This document shows, piece after piece, positions 1-6,514 of a stretch of 10,532 nucleotides of DNA. Positions within the stretch are counted from its first letter, which is position 1; every line of letters starts with the position of its first letter. Under the pieces are notes generated by a model. That model did not search any database. It was not told the DNA's origin and worked only from the letters and a program-made list of their open reading frames with translations. Source of the DNA: Caryophanales bacterium (GTDB taxonomy: Bacteria; Bacillota_I; Bacilli_A; RFN20; CAG-826); assembly GCA_016280685.1 (NCBI GenBank), contig JAEEHE010000089.1:1-10532 (forward strand), given 5' to 3'. The position numbers and the translations under genes were made by a program.

Positions 1-593
1 AAAAACAATAAATTCTGTTGCTTACGACATAAGATATCATCTGTATACCAAATCAATAATAACGGACTAATTTTAATTCCTGGAACCACATAATATAGAG
101 GAGCGAATTCTGTTATTCTTTGTAGCCAAGGATCAAGACCTCTTTCATATTGTTGGACATTGAAATGGTCACTCATTTGGCCAGCATCAGAAATATAACC
201 TTTGATATCAAGAGGAGATAAACCGACTTCATCTAGGTATTCTTTGTTTAAACAAAGCATCATCATGATATAAGATCCAGCGGAATGGCCAGCAAGATAA
301 ATATTCTTAGAACCACCATATTCTTTAATATGATCAAAGACAAATCTCACTGCTTGAGCGACATCTTTAATATATTGTGGAAATTTAGTGTTTGGATATA
401 AAGAATAATTCACACTAACAGCACCATAACCGTGCTTACATAATTCTTCACAAATTGGGCCGACATCATATTTGTTTCCACTATTGATGCCACCACCATG
501 CAATTCGATAACTGTGGAGAAATTCTCTTTATCAGGAATATATAAATCTAGTTTTAAGCCATTATAATATTCGATTTCTCTAATAATTTTCAT
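1..593 (-). CDS. alpha/beta-hydrolase esterase/lipase-like, 3' end cut by window edge
   Basis: I translated 197 codons by hand; the frame stays open to the window edge, so the C-terminus is missing. The protein looks like a cytoplasmic alpha/beta-hydrolase of the hormone-sensitive-lipase/BD-FAE type. It has the oxyanion-hole motif HGGG at residues 32-35, a VNYSLYP strand at 61-67 (compare NYRL in this family) and the nucleophile elbow GHSAG at 102-106, with Ser104 as nucleophile. The acidic member of the triad is probably in TDD at 184-186, after the SPLLLI strand. The catalytic His would lie outside the window. No signal peptide is visible. Its ATG (591-593) overlaps the stop of the upstream alpha-galactosidase as TAATG, so translation is probably coupled. 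The likely role is carboxylester hydrolysis, perhaps deacetylation of a sugar substrate; that substrate is inferred only from the neighbour. Confidence 0.85.
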   Translation of the reverse strand, partial: MKIIREIEYYNGLKLDLYIPDKENFSTVIELHGGGINSGNKYDVGPICEELCKHGYGAVSVNYSLYPNTKFPQYIKDVAQAVRFVFDHIKEYGGSKNIYLAGHSAGSYIMMMLCLNKEYLDEVGLSPLDIKGYISDAGQMSDHFNVQQYERGLDPWLQRITEFAPLYYVVPGIKISPLLLIWYTDDILCRKQQNLLF

Positions 594-2683
594 TATTCGT
601 TCACCTCAATTTCAAATATTCTACCACCATAATTCTCATCAAAAGTCACGCTAAGAACTTTGGTTTCTTTATCAAATTCAAATTTGGTGCCTAATGATTT
701 TGGATAACCAACTTGCACTTTAGTTGCGTGATATTTTTCAAGTTTAACCTTAACTGTTCTCGGTTTATTAGATGTATTCCAAACTCCAAGAACAATCTTA
801 TCACCATTCTTCAAACCACCAACCACTTCTTTTCCAAAATATTTAGCAGTGCCGATTGGATAAATTGGTAAAGCGTTCTTTTTAAATTCCACTAGTGATT
901 TATAATAACGAATGCCTTCTTTAATTAATTCTAATTGATTATTAGGTAATTTATTGATAAAGCTCGCTAAATGGATACGACCGAGCATTGCATTACACAT
1001 ATTCATCGCTACCACTTCATCAGTGGGCATGATCTTTTCCATATCGTTAAGAGGATATGACCAAACCGCTGCTTGTTCGGGAGGACAAATAGTGAACACA
1101 TTAGTAGCGATATAAGGATATAAACGGTAGTTAACTTGGTCAGAAGTTGATTGAATCGGACAATACTTCAAGATTTCCGCATCCATTCTACATCCACCAG
1201 AAGCGCAGTTCTCAATGGTTAAGTTAGGATATTTATCCATCACTTCATTTAACCATTTGATATAGGCTCTATTATGTTTTAATAAGCCATCGCCTAGAGA
1301 ATCGCTATTATAAGAATTGCCGATACCGAAGTCGACATTATAATCGATTTTTAAATAATCGATATGATAGAGGTTCACTAATCTATCTATCACATCTAAA
1401 GCATGTTGATAAACTTCTTCATTAGCGAAGTTTAATTGATAGCGGTTATTGACCAATATCTTTTCTCCATTAATTTGGAAGAACCAATCATCTTTAATAT
1501 CTTTCAAGATAGGTGAATTGATACCGATTTCTTCAATCTCAATCCACATACCACCAAACATGCCTTTGGATTTGATGTAGTCAATAACACCTTTAAAACC
1601 ACCGTTGGGGAAATTAGATGGTTCTTCTTTCCATTCACCAATAGAAGTCCACCATTTATTACCAACTGCAAACCATCCGGCATCGATGCAGAAGCCTTGA
1701 CTTCCCACCTCGCTAGCGATATCCACTAAAGGTAAGATGGCATCAGTGGTTTGGGTATCCCATAAGGCGTGCATATAATCGTTAAAAATAACAGGTAAAT
1801 TCTTATGGTCCAAAGAATCTCTTCTCATAATTCTTCTCGCCTTAGTAATCTCTTGAATTGTTCCTTCAAAATCTTCCGCGAAAGATAAGGTCGCATGAAC
1901 GGATTCAAAAGTCTCTCCAGGCTTAAGAATCTTTAACCAAGAATTATCTAAGAGTTCAGGGCCAGAAGCCGCTAAATAAACTTGACCAATACAATCACCA
2001 ATCTCTAAATGCCAAGAACCATTATTCTCAATTTGTACCAATGTGGCGGTCTTCTTCTTTCTATTTTCTAAAACCATCATCGGGAGAAATTCTTTCGTGG
2101 ACCAAGTGCCATTATTGTTTAAGCAAAACCTCTTCATCGATGTGTAGTTAAGACCTGCGAATAAGCCAACATCTTTTAAGGGTTTACATTCCCATTGCGC
2201 TTCTACATACCAGCCATTTGTCGCATAATGAACATAGGCATTCTTATCATTAATGGGCAAGACTCCCAATTGATGAAATGAAGAAATATAAGTGAGATTT
2301 ATCGGCTTTTTCGCGATATTTTTCACGATATTATATGAGGATAAAGCGTTGCAATTATGATAGATAAGATAATGGGTTTCCACTTCTAAATCTTCGTTTC
2401 TAGTGACGAGAATTAATTCTTTCCCTCTATCGTTTTCGACGATTTTATGAGAGACGTATTGATGCGCTAAACCATATCCTTTGAGATATTGTTGCGAAGA
2501 ACGATAACCACCATTTTTATCTTCAACGTAGCCTAGTTCAATAAAAGGATAATAATTATATAAATCACTCTTAATGACCGGATGTCTTTTATCCTTGAGA
2601 CCACAGTAAAGAAGATTGATGCGTCCTTCTTTAGTTTTAACAAATTCTAATTTGATGTTGGAATGGCAAAAATTAAATTTCAT
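593..2683 (-). CDS. GH36-family alpha-galactosidase (melibiase-like)
   Basis: At 696 residues this matches the usual GH36 length. An N-terminal beta-sandwich (about 1-280) precedes a TIM barrel (about 295-600) and a C-terminal beta domain. Barrel motifs visible are CIDAGW at 332-337, GEW at 349-351, GMWIEIE at 378-384, LKIDYN at 444-449 (putative nucleophile Asp447), ENCASGGCRMD at 491-501 and STSDQ at 512-516 (putative acid/base Asp515). From the family it should hydrolyse terminal alpha-1,6-galactose from melibiose or raffinose-type sugars. It has no signal peptide, so it probably acts in the cytoplasm on imported sugars; no transporter is in view. Several motifs deviate from the common forms (GLWFEPEM, KWD, SDNTD), so substrate specificity is uncertain. 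A GGTGGG-like ribosome site lies about 8 bases upstream of the ATG. It is the first gene of an operon with the esterase. Confidence 0.88.
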   Translation of the reverse strand: MKFNFCHSNIKLEFVKTKEGRINLLYCGLKDKRHPVIKSDLYNYYPFIELGYVEDKNGGYRSSQQYLKGYGLAHQYVSHKIVENDRGKELILVTRNEDLEVETHYLIYHNCNALSSYNIVKNIAKKPINLTYISSFHQLGVLPINDKNAYVHYATNGWYVEAQWECKPLKDVGLFAGLNYTSMKRFCLNNNGTWSTKEFLPMMVLENRKKKTATLVQIENNGSWHLEIGDCIGQVYLAASGPELLDNSWLKILKPGETFESVHATLSFAEDFEGTIQEITKARRIMRRDSLDHKNLPVIFNDYMHALWDTQTTDAILPLVDIASEVGSQGFCIDAGWFAVGNKWWTSIGEWKEEPSNFPNGGFKGVIDYIKSKGMFGGMWIEIEEIGINSPILKDIKDDWFFQINGEKILVNNRYQLNFANEEVYQHALDVIDRLVNLYHIDYLKIDYNVDFGIGNSYNSDSLGDGLLKHNRAYIKWLNEVMDKYPNLTIENCASGGCRMDAEILKYCPIQSTSDQVNYRLYPYIATNVFTICPPEQAAVWSYPLNDMEKIMPTDEVVAMNMCNAMLGRIHLASFINKLPNNQLELIKEGIRYYKSLVEFKKNALPIYPIGTAKYFGKEVVGGLKNGDKIVLGVWNTSNKPRTVKVKLEKYHATKVQVGYPKSLGTKFEFDKETKVLSVTFDENYGGRIFEIEVNE

Positions 2684-2710
2684 ATTAAAAACCCACCAAT
2701 GCTATTTTTA

Positions 2711-2766
2711 ATTATAAGTTATTTCATAAAGAAATTAATTATAAGATTTTTGACATTTTTATGACA
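2711..2766 (-). promoter_or_regulatory. putative promoter region of the alpha-galactosidase/esterase operon
   Basis: Two perfect TATAAT boxes lie on the minus strand at 2738-2743 and 2711-2716, between the recA terminator and the galactosidase start. Neither has a good -35 at 16-18 bases; the best partner of the upstream box is TGTCAT at 2761-2766. An inverted repeat ATTTC-N5-GAAAT lies between the boxes (about 2720-2735) and could be an operator. I found no clear CcpA cre site. Confidence 0.4.
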
Positions 2767-2775
2767 TTATTTATC

Positions 2776-2806
2776 AAAAGAAAACAGGAACATAGTTCCT
2801 GTCTTC
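2776..2806 (-). terminator. intrinsic terminator of the recA operon
   Basis: On the minus strand a 12-bp stem (5' arm 2806-2795, 3' arm 2791-2780) closes a 3-base loop TAT. It is perfect except for one G-U pair, and its core is ACAGGAAC/GTTCCTGT. A T-rich tract (TTTTCTTTT) spans and follows the end of the 3' arm. It begins four bases after the recA stop codon, as expected for a Rho-independent terminator. Confidence 0.92.
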
Positions 2807-2809
2807 ATT

Positions 2810-3811
2810 TTATTCTTTTGGTTGATTCTTGCTATCTTTGATAGCTTTGACTAATTCTTCCATAACATCTTCATTGGAATGGATGTAGTCTTTTGCGGCT
2901 TCTCGACCTTGAGCGATCTTGCTACCTTGATATTCGAACCAAGCGCCACTCTTCTTGATGAGACCGAGTTCCACAGCTCGATCGAGGATTTCTCCTTCTT
3001 TAGAAATACCTTGACCATAGATGATATCAATTTCACATTGTTTGAATGGAGGAGAAACTTTGTTCTTCACGATTTTCACTCTACAGGTATTGCCATAGAT
3101 ATCCGCGCCGGTCTTTAAAGCTTCTGTTCTTCTAATATCAATACGAATAGAAGCATAGAATTTAAGAGCGCGACCACCAGATGTGGTTTCGGGGTTACCA
3201 TAAAGGACACCGACTTTTTCTCTTAATTGGTTGATGAAGATAATCGCGCATTCTTTTTTATTAAGAATAGCAGCAATCTTTCTCATCGCCTTAGACATAA
3301 GTCTCGCTTGCATACCGACAGAACTATCGCCCATTTCACCATCAAGTTCAGCTTGTGGGACTAAAGCGGCGACAGAGTCGACGATGATTAGAGAAATCGC
3401 ACCGCTATTAGCGAGCATTTCCGCAATCTCTAAAGCTTGTTCACCACTATCGGGTTGAGAAAGGATTAATTCATCAATGTTGACACCTAAGTTTTTGGCG
3501 TAAATTGGATCAATCGCATGTTCCGCATCGATAAATGCCGCTCTACCACCTTGCTTTTGACATTCCGCAATCGCGTGGAGAGCTAATGTGGTTTTACCAC
3601 TGGATTCAGGACCAAAGATTTCAATTATACGGCCCTTTGGGTAACCGCCCACTCCTAAGGCTTCATCTAATAGTAATGAACCACTAGGAATGACATCGAC
3701 GTCGACAGCAGGTCTTTCACCGAGTTTCATGACACTGCCTTTGCCAAACATCTTTTGGATTTCTTTCAGCGTATCTTCTAAGCTGACGTTTTCAATTTCT
3801 TTTTTTGCCAT
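2810..3811 (-). CDS. recA: recombinase RecA
   Basis: RecA is the ATP-dependent strand-exchange protein of homologous recombination and the co-protease of the SOS response. The 333 residues show the Walker A motif GPESSGKT at 67-74, the catalytic Glu97 in DAEHA, Walker B around LIIVDS at 141-146, and loop L2 with [15 protein letters not shown] at about 205-219. The C-terminal tail is short and mixed in charge rather than strongly acidic. The ATG at 3811 is preceded by a good AGAGGTG ribosome site. It follows cinA by 56 bases in the same direction and is the last gene before a strong terminator, matching the pgsA-cinA-recA order known from Bacillus. I see no Bacillus-type LexA box (CGAAC-N4-GTTCG) in its upstream gap. 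Confidence 0.98.
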   Translation of the reverse strand: MAKKEIENVSLEDTLKEIQKMFGKGSVMKLGERPAVDVDVIPSGSLLLDEALGVGGYPKGRIIEIFGPESSGKTTLALHAIAECQKQGGRAAFIDAEHAIDPIYAKNLGVNIDELILSQPDSGEQALEIAEMLANSGAISLIIVDSVAALVPQAELDGEMGDSSVGMQARLMSKAMRKIAAILNKKECAIIFINQLREKVGVLYGNPETTSGGRALKFYASIRIDIRRTEALKTGADIYGNTCRVKIVKNKVSPPFKQCEIDIIYGQGISKEGEILDRAVELGLIKKSGAWFEYQGSKIAQGREAAKDYIHSNEDVMEELVKAIKDSKNQPKE

Positions 3812-3845
3812 AAATGCACCTCTACTTAGTAATAGTGTCTTTTTT

Positions 3846-3855
3846 ACAAATTTGT
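3846..3855. promoter_or_regulatory. 10-bp palindrome in the cinA-recA gap
   Basis: The 56-base gap upstream of recA contains the perfect palindrome ACAAATTTGT, in a position where an operator could act. No convincing promoter accompanies it: the best candidate is AAGACA with an 18-base spacer and TATTAC. Short AT-rich palindromes occur by chance, so a role as operator is weakly supported. Confidence 0.2.
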
Positions 3856-3867
3856 CTTAATATTTTT

Positions 3868-4326
3868 TTAAATTTTGCTCCAAATTTTTTCTAAAGCGAA
3901 TTCAACAGCTTGCTGTTGGATCTCTTGACGATTTCCTTTTAAATTTTTCTTATAAACTTCACAGATGCCTTGATAGATGATTCCGATATAGACTTCGCCA
4001 ACCGGTTTTCCTTCCATGGCATCTGGTCCAGCGTTACCGGTAAAGGAAACACAGACATCAACATTTAAAAGATGTTTCGCGTTGTTCGCCATTTGGAAAG
4101 CGATCTCTTTACTGACCACACCATATTGTTCTATAAGTTCTGGTTTAATTTTTAATATTCTTTGTTTTTCTTCGGTCGCATAGGTCACTAAGCCACCTTT
4201 ATAATATTTGCTCGCACCGCTCACTTCGGTGATGGTTCTTGCGAATAAACCACCAGTAAAAGATTCTACGGAGCCAAGGGTTAGACCTTTTTCCACAAAT
4301 CGATCTCTAAGTTGTTCAATAGTCAT
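3868..4326 (-). CDS. CinA C-terminal domain protein / nicotinamide-nucleotide amidase (PncC-like)
   Basis: The family deamidates nicotinamide mononucleotide to nicotinate mononucleotide, recycling the by-product of NAD-dependent DNA ligase. The 152 residues cover only the CinA C-terminal domain. Visible motifs are ESFTGG at 21-26 (the family's ESCTGG, with Phe for Cys), YYKGGLVTYATEEK at 41-54, and GNAGPDAMEGKPVGEV at 97-112 (family form GIAGPDGG...KPVGTV). The N-terminal MoaB/Mog-like domain of full-length CinA (about 400 residues in Bacillus) is absent, and the upstream DNA is fully occupied by pgsA. The ATG overlaps the pgsA stop as TAATG, indicating coupling. Location before recA is the classic competence-locus order. 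Confidence 0.9.
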   Translation of the reverse strand: MTIEQLRDRFVEKGLTLGSVESFTGGLFARTITEVSGASKYYKGGLVTYATEEKQRILKIKPELIEQYGVVSKEIAFQMANNAKHLLNVDVCVSFTGNAGPDAMEGKPVGEVYIGIIYQGICEVYKKNLKGNRQEIQQQAVEFALEKIWSKI

Positions 4327-4973
4327 TATCTAATACCTTTATTTTCTTTTAAAACATATCCGTATTTCACGACGTAAATGACACCGGAAATAATAGAAGC
4401 AATTGTGCATAAATAAACAGCGATATCAGCAATTCTCACTGGCCATTCACGGTCAAAATAGATAAATGGCCAACCATTTAATAACACTAAAGAGACGGCG
4501 ACCATTTCTAAAACAGTCTTTAATTTGCCGAAGATATTTGCTCCGATAACCACACCTTTTTGTGCGGCGATAAATCTTAAAGCGTCGACGATAATATCTC
4601 TTAAGACTAAAAGAATGGCACACCAAATAGAAAATCCCATCTGCCCATTATTCGTATAAGAAGCAGGAACGATGAGGAATATCACCATAGTGTTAATCAA
4701 TAACTTATCGGCAACTGGATCTAAGAATTTACCTAAGTCAGTCACTTGATTATTCTTTCTCGCTAAATAACCATCTAAGAAATCGGTAAAGCTAGCGACG
4801 ATAAAGAAGACAAATAAACCAAAATATAACCAGTTCACACCACTAGTGTCACTGATATTAGGAATAAAGAAATCAGGGTTCGCCATCTTCACAAAATGTA
4901 ATGTGACTAAAACAAGAATCATTAAGACGATGGCGACAATTCTTGAGAATGTAATTTTGGTTGGTGTGTTCAT
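4326..4973 (-). CDS. pgsA: CDP-diacylglycerol--glycerol-3-phosphate 3-phosphatidyltransferase
   Basis: This membrane enzyme makes phosphatidylglycerol phosphate from CDP-diacylglycerol and glycerol-3-phosphate. The 215 residues contain the complete CDP-alcohol phosphotransferase signature: Asp64, Asp67-Gly68, Ala71-Arg72, Gly81, Asp85 and Asp89, in the spacing DxxDGxxAR-x8-GxxxDxxxD. The later RDIIVDALRF (125-134) and FGKLKT (148-153) segments are also typical of PgsA. Hydrophobic membrane segments are visible at about 12-27, 47-63, 91-105, 113-125, 155-172 and 181-203. Two short internal loops (about 30-46 and 104-112) look like lineage insertions. A good AGGAG site lies 8 bases before the ATG and directly abuts the 3' end of rnpB. 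It overlaps cinA by one base. Confidence 0.95.
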   Translation of the reverse strand: MNTPTKITFSRIVAIVLMILVLVTLHFVKMANPDFFIPNISDTSGVNWLYFGLFVFFIVASFTDFLDGYLARKNNQVTDLGKFLDPVADKLLINTMVIFLIVPASYTNNGQMGFSIWCAILLVLRDIIVDALRFIAAQKGVVIGANIFGKLKTVLEMVAVSLVLLNGWPFIYFDREWPVRIADIAVYLCTIASIISGVIYVVKYGYVLKENKGIR

Positions 4974-4987
4974 TTTATCTCCTAAGT

Positions 4988-5328
4988 GAGTATTCGATCT
5001 TATAAGCCATGTTTTGTCGTGGATAATTATTTATCTAAGCTAAGCTTACCAATCTCCGTTCGATTCCTTCGATTGATCTCCCCTACCAAATTTGGGTTTC
5101 TCGCTTGTGGGGTTTACCGCGTTCCACTTTTATGTTTCCATAAAACTTCGTCACTGTGGCACTTTCAGGAGCTCCACCATAGTTTCCCTTAGGTCTTACT
5201 CCGCCGTTACGTACTCCTACGTACCTAGCGTTATTTTTTCCGCTAGCGCAATCACTACGAGCATCACAGCTCGTGCGAGCATGGACTTTCCTCTGGCATA
5301 AGCCAGCAATTATCCGGATCGAATGTTA
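4988..5328 (-). ncRNA. rnpB: RNase P RNA, bacterial type B
   Basis: RNase P RNA is the catalytic subunit that trims tRNA 5' leaders. On the minus strand it contains the invariant block around GAGGAAAGTCC (complement of 5273-5294), GAAAGTGCCACAGTGACGAAG-like and GTGGAACGCGGTAAACCCC-like elements, the P15 GGTAGGGG segment that binds tRNA CCA (5080-5087) and the closing ACAAAACATGGCTTA block (5003-5017). Helix P1 is a perfect 8-bp pairing of 5317-5324 with 4992-4999. P2 is a perfect 8-bp pairing of 5308-5315 with 5021-5028. P3 is the CTGGC/GCCAG hairpin at 5292-5305. Similarity to the Bacillus subtilis RNA marks it as type B. The ends are inferred from P1. Only three bases separate P2 from the closing block, so P19 is missing. 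The gene lies between gpsB and pgsA with almost no spacer. Confidence 0.96.
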
Positions 5329-5688
5329 TTTAATATTATATGGGTTAAACCCATTTTGCCATAAAAATCTCTCGTAGCGGTCAATCTTCTTTAATAATTG
5401 CAGATTATCTTCTGTCACATTATCAGAAGGTTTAACGCCTTTGTATTTATTTTTCAGGCGGTTCAGTTCTATTTCTAATTGCGTCTTTTCTTCTTCTAAG
5501 GTTTTAATCTTTTTATTGAGATTTTCCATCTCTTCTTTAGTCATTAAATTATTGGCTTCCACCTTCATATAATCGTCGATGATGCGGTCTAAATATTTAT
5601 CCACTTCATAAGGATCATATCCACGAGGAACACCCTTGAATATCTTTTCAGAAATTTGTTCAGAAGAAAGTACAAGCTTAATTGCCAT
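5326..5688 (-). CDS. gpsB: GpsB/DivIVA-family cell-cycle protein
   Basis: GpsB is a membrane-associated scaffold that moves penicillin-binding proteins between side wall and septum in Bacillota. The 120-residue protein has the DivIVA N-terminal domain, with LSSEQISEKIF at 7-17, RGYDPYEVDKYLD at 22-34 and IIDDY at 36-40. A charged coiled coil follows (about 45-83), then a linker and a C-terminal segment NLQLLKKIDRYERFLW at 95-110. That segment resembles the C-terminal helical oligomerisation domain of GpsB rather than the long tail of DivIVA. It is slightly longer than B. subtilis GpsB (about 98). The ATG has only a weak AGG ribosome site. Adjacency to rnpB is also seen in B. subtilis, which supports the assignment. 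A good promoter lies just upstream. Confidence 0.88.
   Translation of the reverse strand: MAIKLVLSSEQISEKIFKGVPRGYDPYEVDKYLDRIIDDYMKVEANNLMTKEEMENLNKKIKTLEEEKTQLEIELNRLKNKYKGVKPSDNVTEDNLQLLKKIDRYERFLWQNGFNPYNIK
5335..5362 (-). promoter_or_regulatory. probable rnpB promoter inside the gpsB 3' end
   Basis: A perfect TATAAT at 5335-5340 (minus strand) places a transcription start at about 5328, just ahead of helix P1. A -35-like ATGGCA (5357-5362, four of six consensus bases) lies 16 bases upstream. The -10 forms part of the final gpsB codons (Tyr-Asn). The spacer holds the inverted repeat ATGGGTT-A-AACCCAT (5340-5354). Confidence 0.6.
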
Positions 5689-5710
5689 AATAAAACCTAT
5701 TATTTATAAT
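5682..5710 (+). promoter_or_regulatory. upstream promoter of the exonuclease-recU operon (sigma-A type)
   Basis: TTGCCA (5682-5687, five of six) and a perfect TATAAT (5705-5710) are separated by 17 bases. The -35 box covers the first codons of the divergent gpsB, including part of its start codon. Transcription would start at about 5717 and give a leader of about 60 bases that contains the hairpin at 5735-5756. Confidence 0.65.
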
Positions 5711-5734
5711 ATAATAGTAAGGACCCCTTTTCAA
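5706..5734 (-). promoter_or_regulatory. gpsB promoter (sigma-A type)
   Basis: On the minus strand TTGAAA (5729-5734) and TATTAT (5706-5711) are separated by exactly 17 bases. Each box matches five of six consensus bases. The predicted start is about 5699, giving an 11-base leader before the gpsB ATG. Its -10 overlaps the -10 of a plus-strand promoter. Confidence 0.75.
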
Positions 5735-5756
5735 TCTTTTTTCTTTTGAAAAAAGA
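5735..5756. repeat. 9-bp perfect inverted repeat in the exonuclease leader
   Basis: TCTTTTTTC (5735-5743) and GAAAAAAGA (5748-5756) are exact complements around a TTTT loop. In RNA from the upstream promoter this could form a weak hairpin that partly hides the AGAAGG ribosome-like site (5754-5759). Its right arm also overlaps a -35-like TTGAAA. Confidence 0.55.
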
Positions 5757-5772
5757 AGGTCTATTGTATAAT
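5746..5772 (+). promoter_or_regulatory. second, near-start promoter of the exonuclease gene
   Basis: A perfect TATAAT at 5767-5772 lies exactly six bases before the ATG at 5779, so transcription should begin at or next to the start codon. The TTGAAA at 5746-5751 is a plausible -35, but the 15-base spacer is short. Transcripts from here would be leaderless. Confidence 0.5.
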
Positions 5773-5778
5773 ACACAC

Positions 5779-6513
5779 ATGAATAAAAAATTAGTCAGAG
5801 GATTAAAAGGTCATAAAGTATTAGTCTTCCTCGATTTCGAGGGGACACAATTTTCTCATGAAATGATCGCTATCGGTGGTCTATATGTCACTATCGATAT
5901 CAAAACCGGAAGAATTAAAAAGAGAAAAGAACCTTTTAAAATATATGTTAAAGCCCACAATAAGATCGGTTCATATGTTACGGAATTAACCGGTATCACC
6001 GAGAATACCTTAAAAGAAAAAGGTGTAGTCTTTGATAGTGCAATGCGCGCTTTAAAGAAATATTGTGGTTTGAATTTTAATAAAGCAACATTTATCACCT
6101 TTGGTAATCACGATATGAGAATTCTCAATCAATCCATCGCTTATAATTTCTCTTATCCAAAAGAAGTCACATCGCAAATTCAAAAGAACTATTTTGATTT
6201 TGGCGCTTTTATCAGCGAATACATTAGAGATGACAAAGGCAATCCGATGAGTTTAGTCCACTACTGCGATTTATTCCATGTTCCCGAAGCTGGTCAAGCT
6301 CACGACCCAGAAATCGATGCGATTAATCTCGCTAACTTATATGATGCTTTTAATGAACAAAAAGATTTAGTTGCCGAAGAATATAAGAAACATTTACGTT
6401 TACACAATTCTCACTTGCCAGACCCTATTGCTACAGTAGTTACCAAATTAGCGGCAGGAGAAGATGTCTCCGCTCAAGATTTTGATAAAGAGATTAAGAA
6501 ATATATCGCTTAA
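5779..6513 (+). CDS. DEDDh-family 3'-5' exonuclease (RNase T / Pol III epsilon-like)
   Basis: The 244-residue protein, counted from the ATG, has the full set of DEDDh residues. These are Asp19 and Glu21 in LDFEGT, Asp112 in GNHDMR, and His175 with Asp180 in HDPEIDAINLA (the Hx4D of ExoIII). The ELTGI segment at 69-73 is also typical. The family uses two metal ions to remove nucleotides from 3' ends of DNA or RNA; which substrate applies here cannot be read from sequence. I chose the ATG at 5779 because the DEDD fold begins shortly after it. The in-frame TTG codons at 5746 and 5764 are alternatives, the latter preceded by AGAAGG. The ATG has no ribosome site at a proper distance. It ends one base before recU, so the two form an operon. 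Confidence 0.88.
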   Translation: MNKKLVRGLKGHKVLVFLDFEGTQFSHEMIAIGGLYVTIDIKTGRIKKRKEPFKIYVKAHNKIGSYVTELTGITENTLKEKGVVFDSAMRALKKYCGLNFNKATFITFGNHDMRILNQSIAYNFSYPKEVTSQIQKNYFDFGAFISEYIRDDKGNPMSLVHYCDLFHVPEAGQAHDPEIDAINLANLYDAFNEQKDLVAEEYKKHLRLHNSHLPDPIATVVTKLAAGEDVSAQDFDKEIKKYIA

Positions 6514-6514
6514 T

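Noticed and set aside
4986..5301. Two overlapping plus-strand open frames of about 70 residues
   Set aside because: They are antisense to the RNase P RNA, whose conserved blocks and P1/P2 pairings explain the sequence. Neither translation resembles a protein family.
5735..5756. Inverted repeat as an intrinsic terminator
   Set aside because: The stem is all A/T apart from two G-C pairs and there is no T-run after it in the plus direction. It lies between divergent promoters, where no transcript is expected to end.
5746..5778. TTG at 5746 as the exonuclease start
   Set aside because: It has no ribosome site and lies inside the leader inverted repeat. The added residues do not belong to the DEDD fold. 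The ATG at 5779 or the TTG at 5764 are better candidates.
6464..6514. recU starting at the upstream in-frame ATG at 6464
   Set aside because: The first 17 residues would overlap the exonuclease gene, and RecU proteins begin with MIRYPNG-like sequence, which matches the ATG at 6515.
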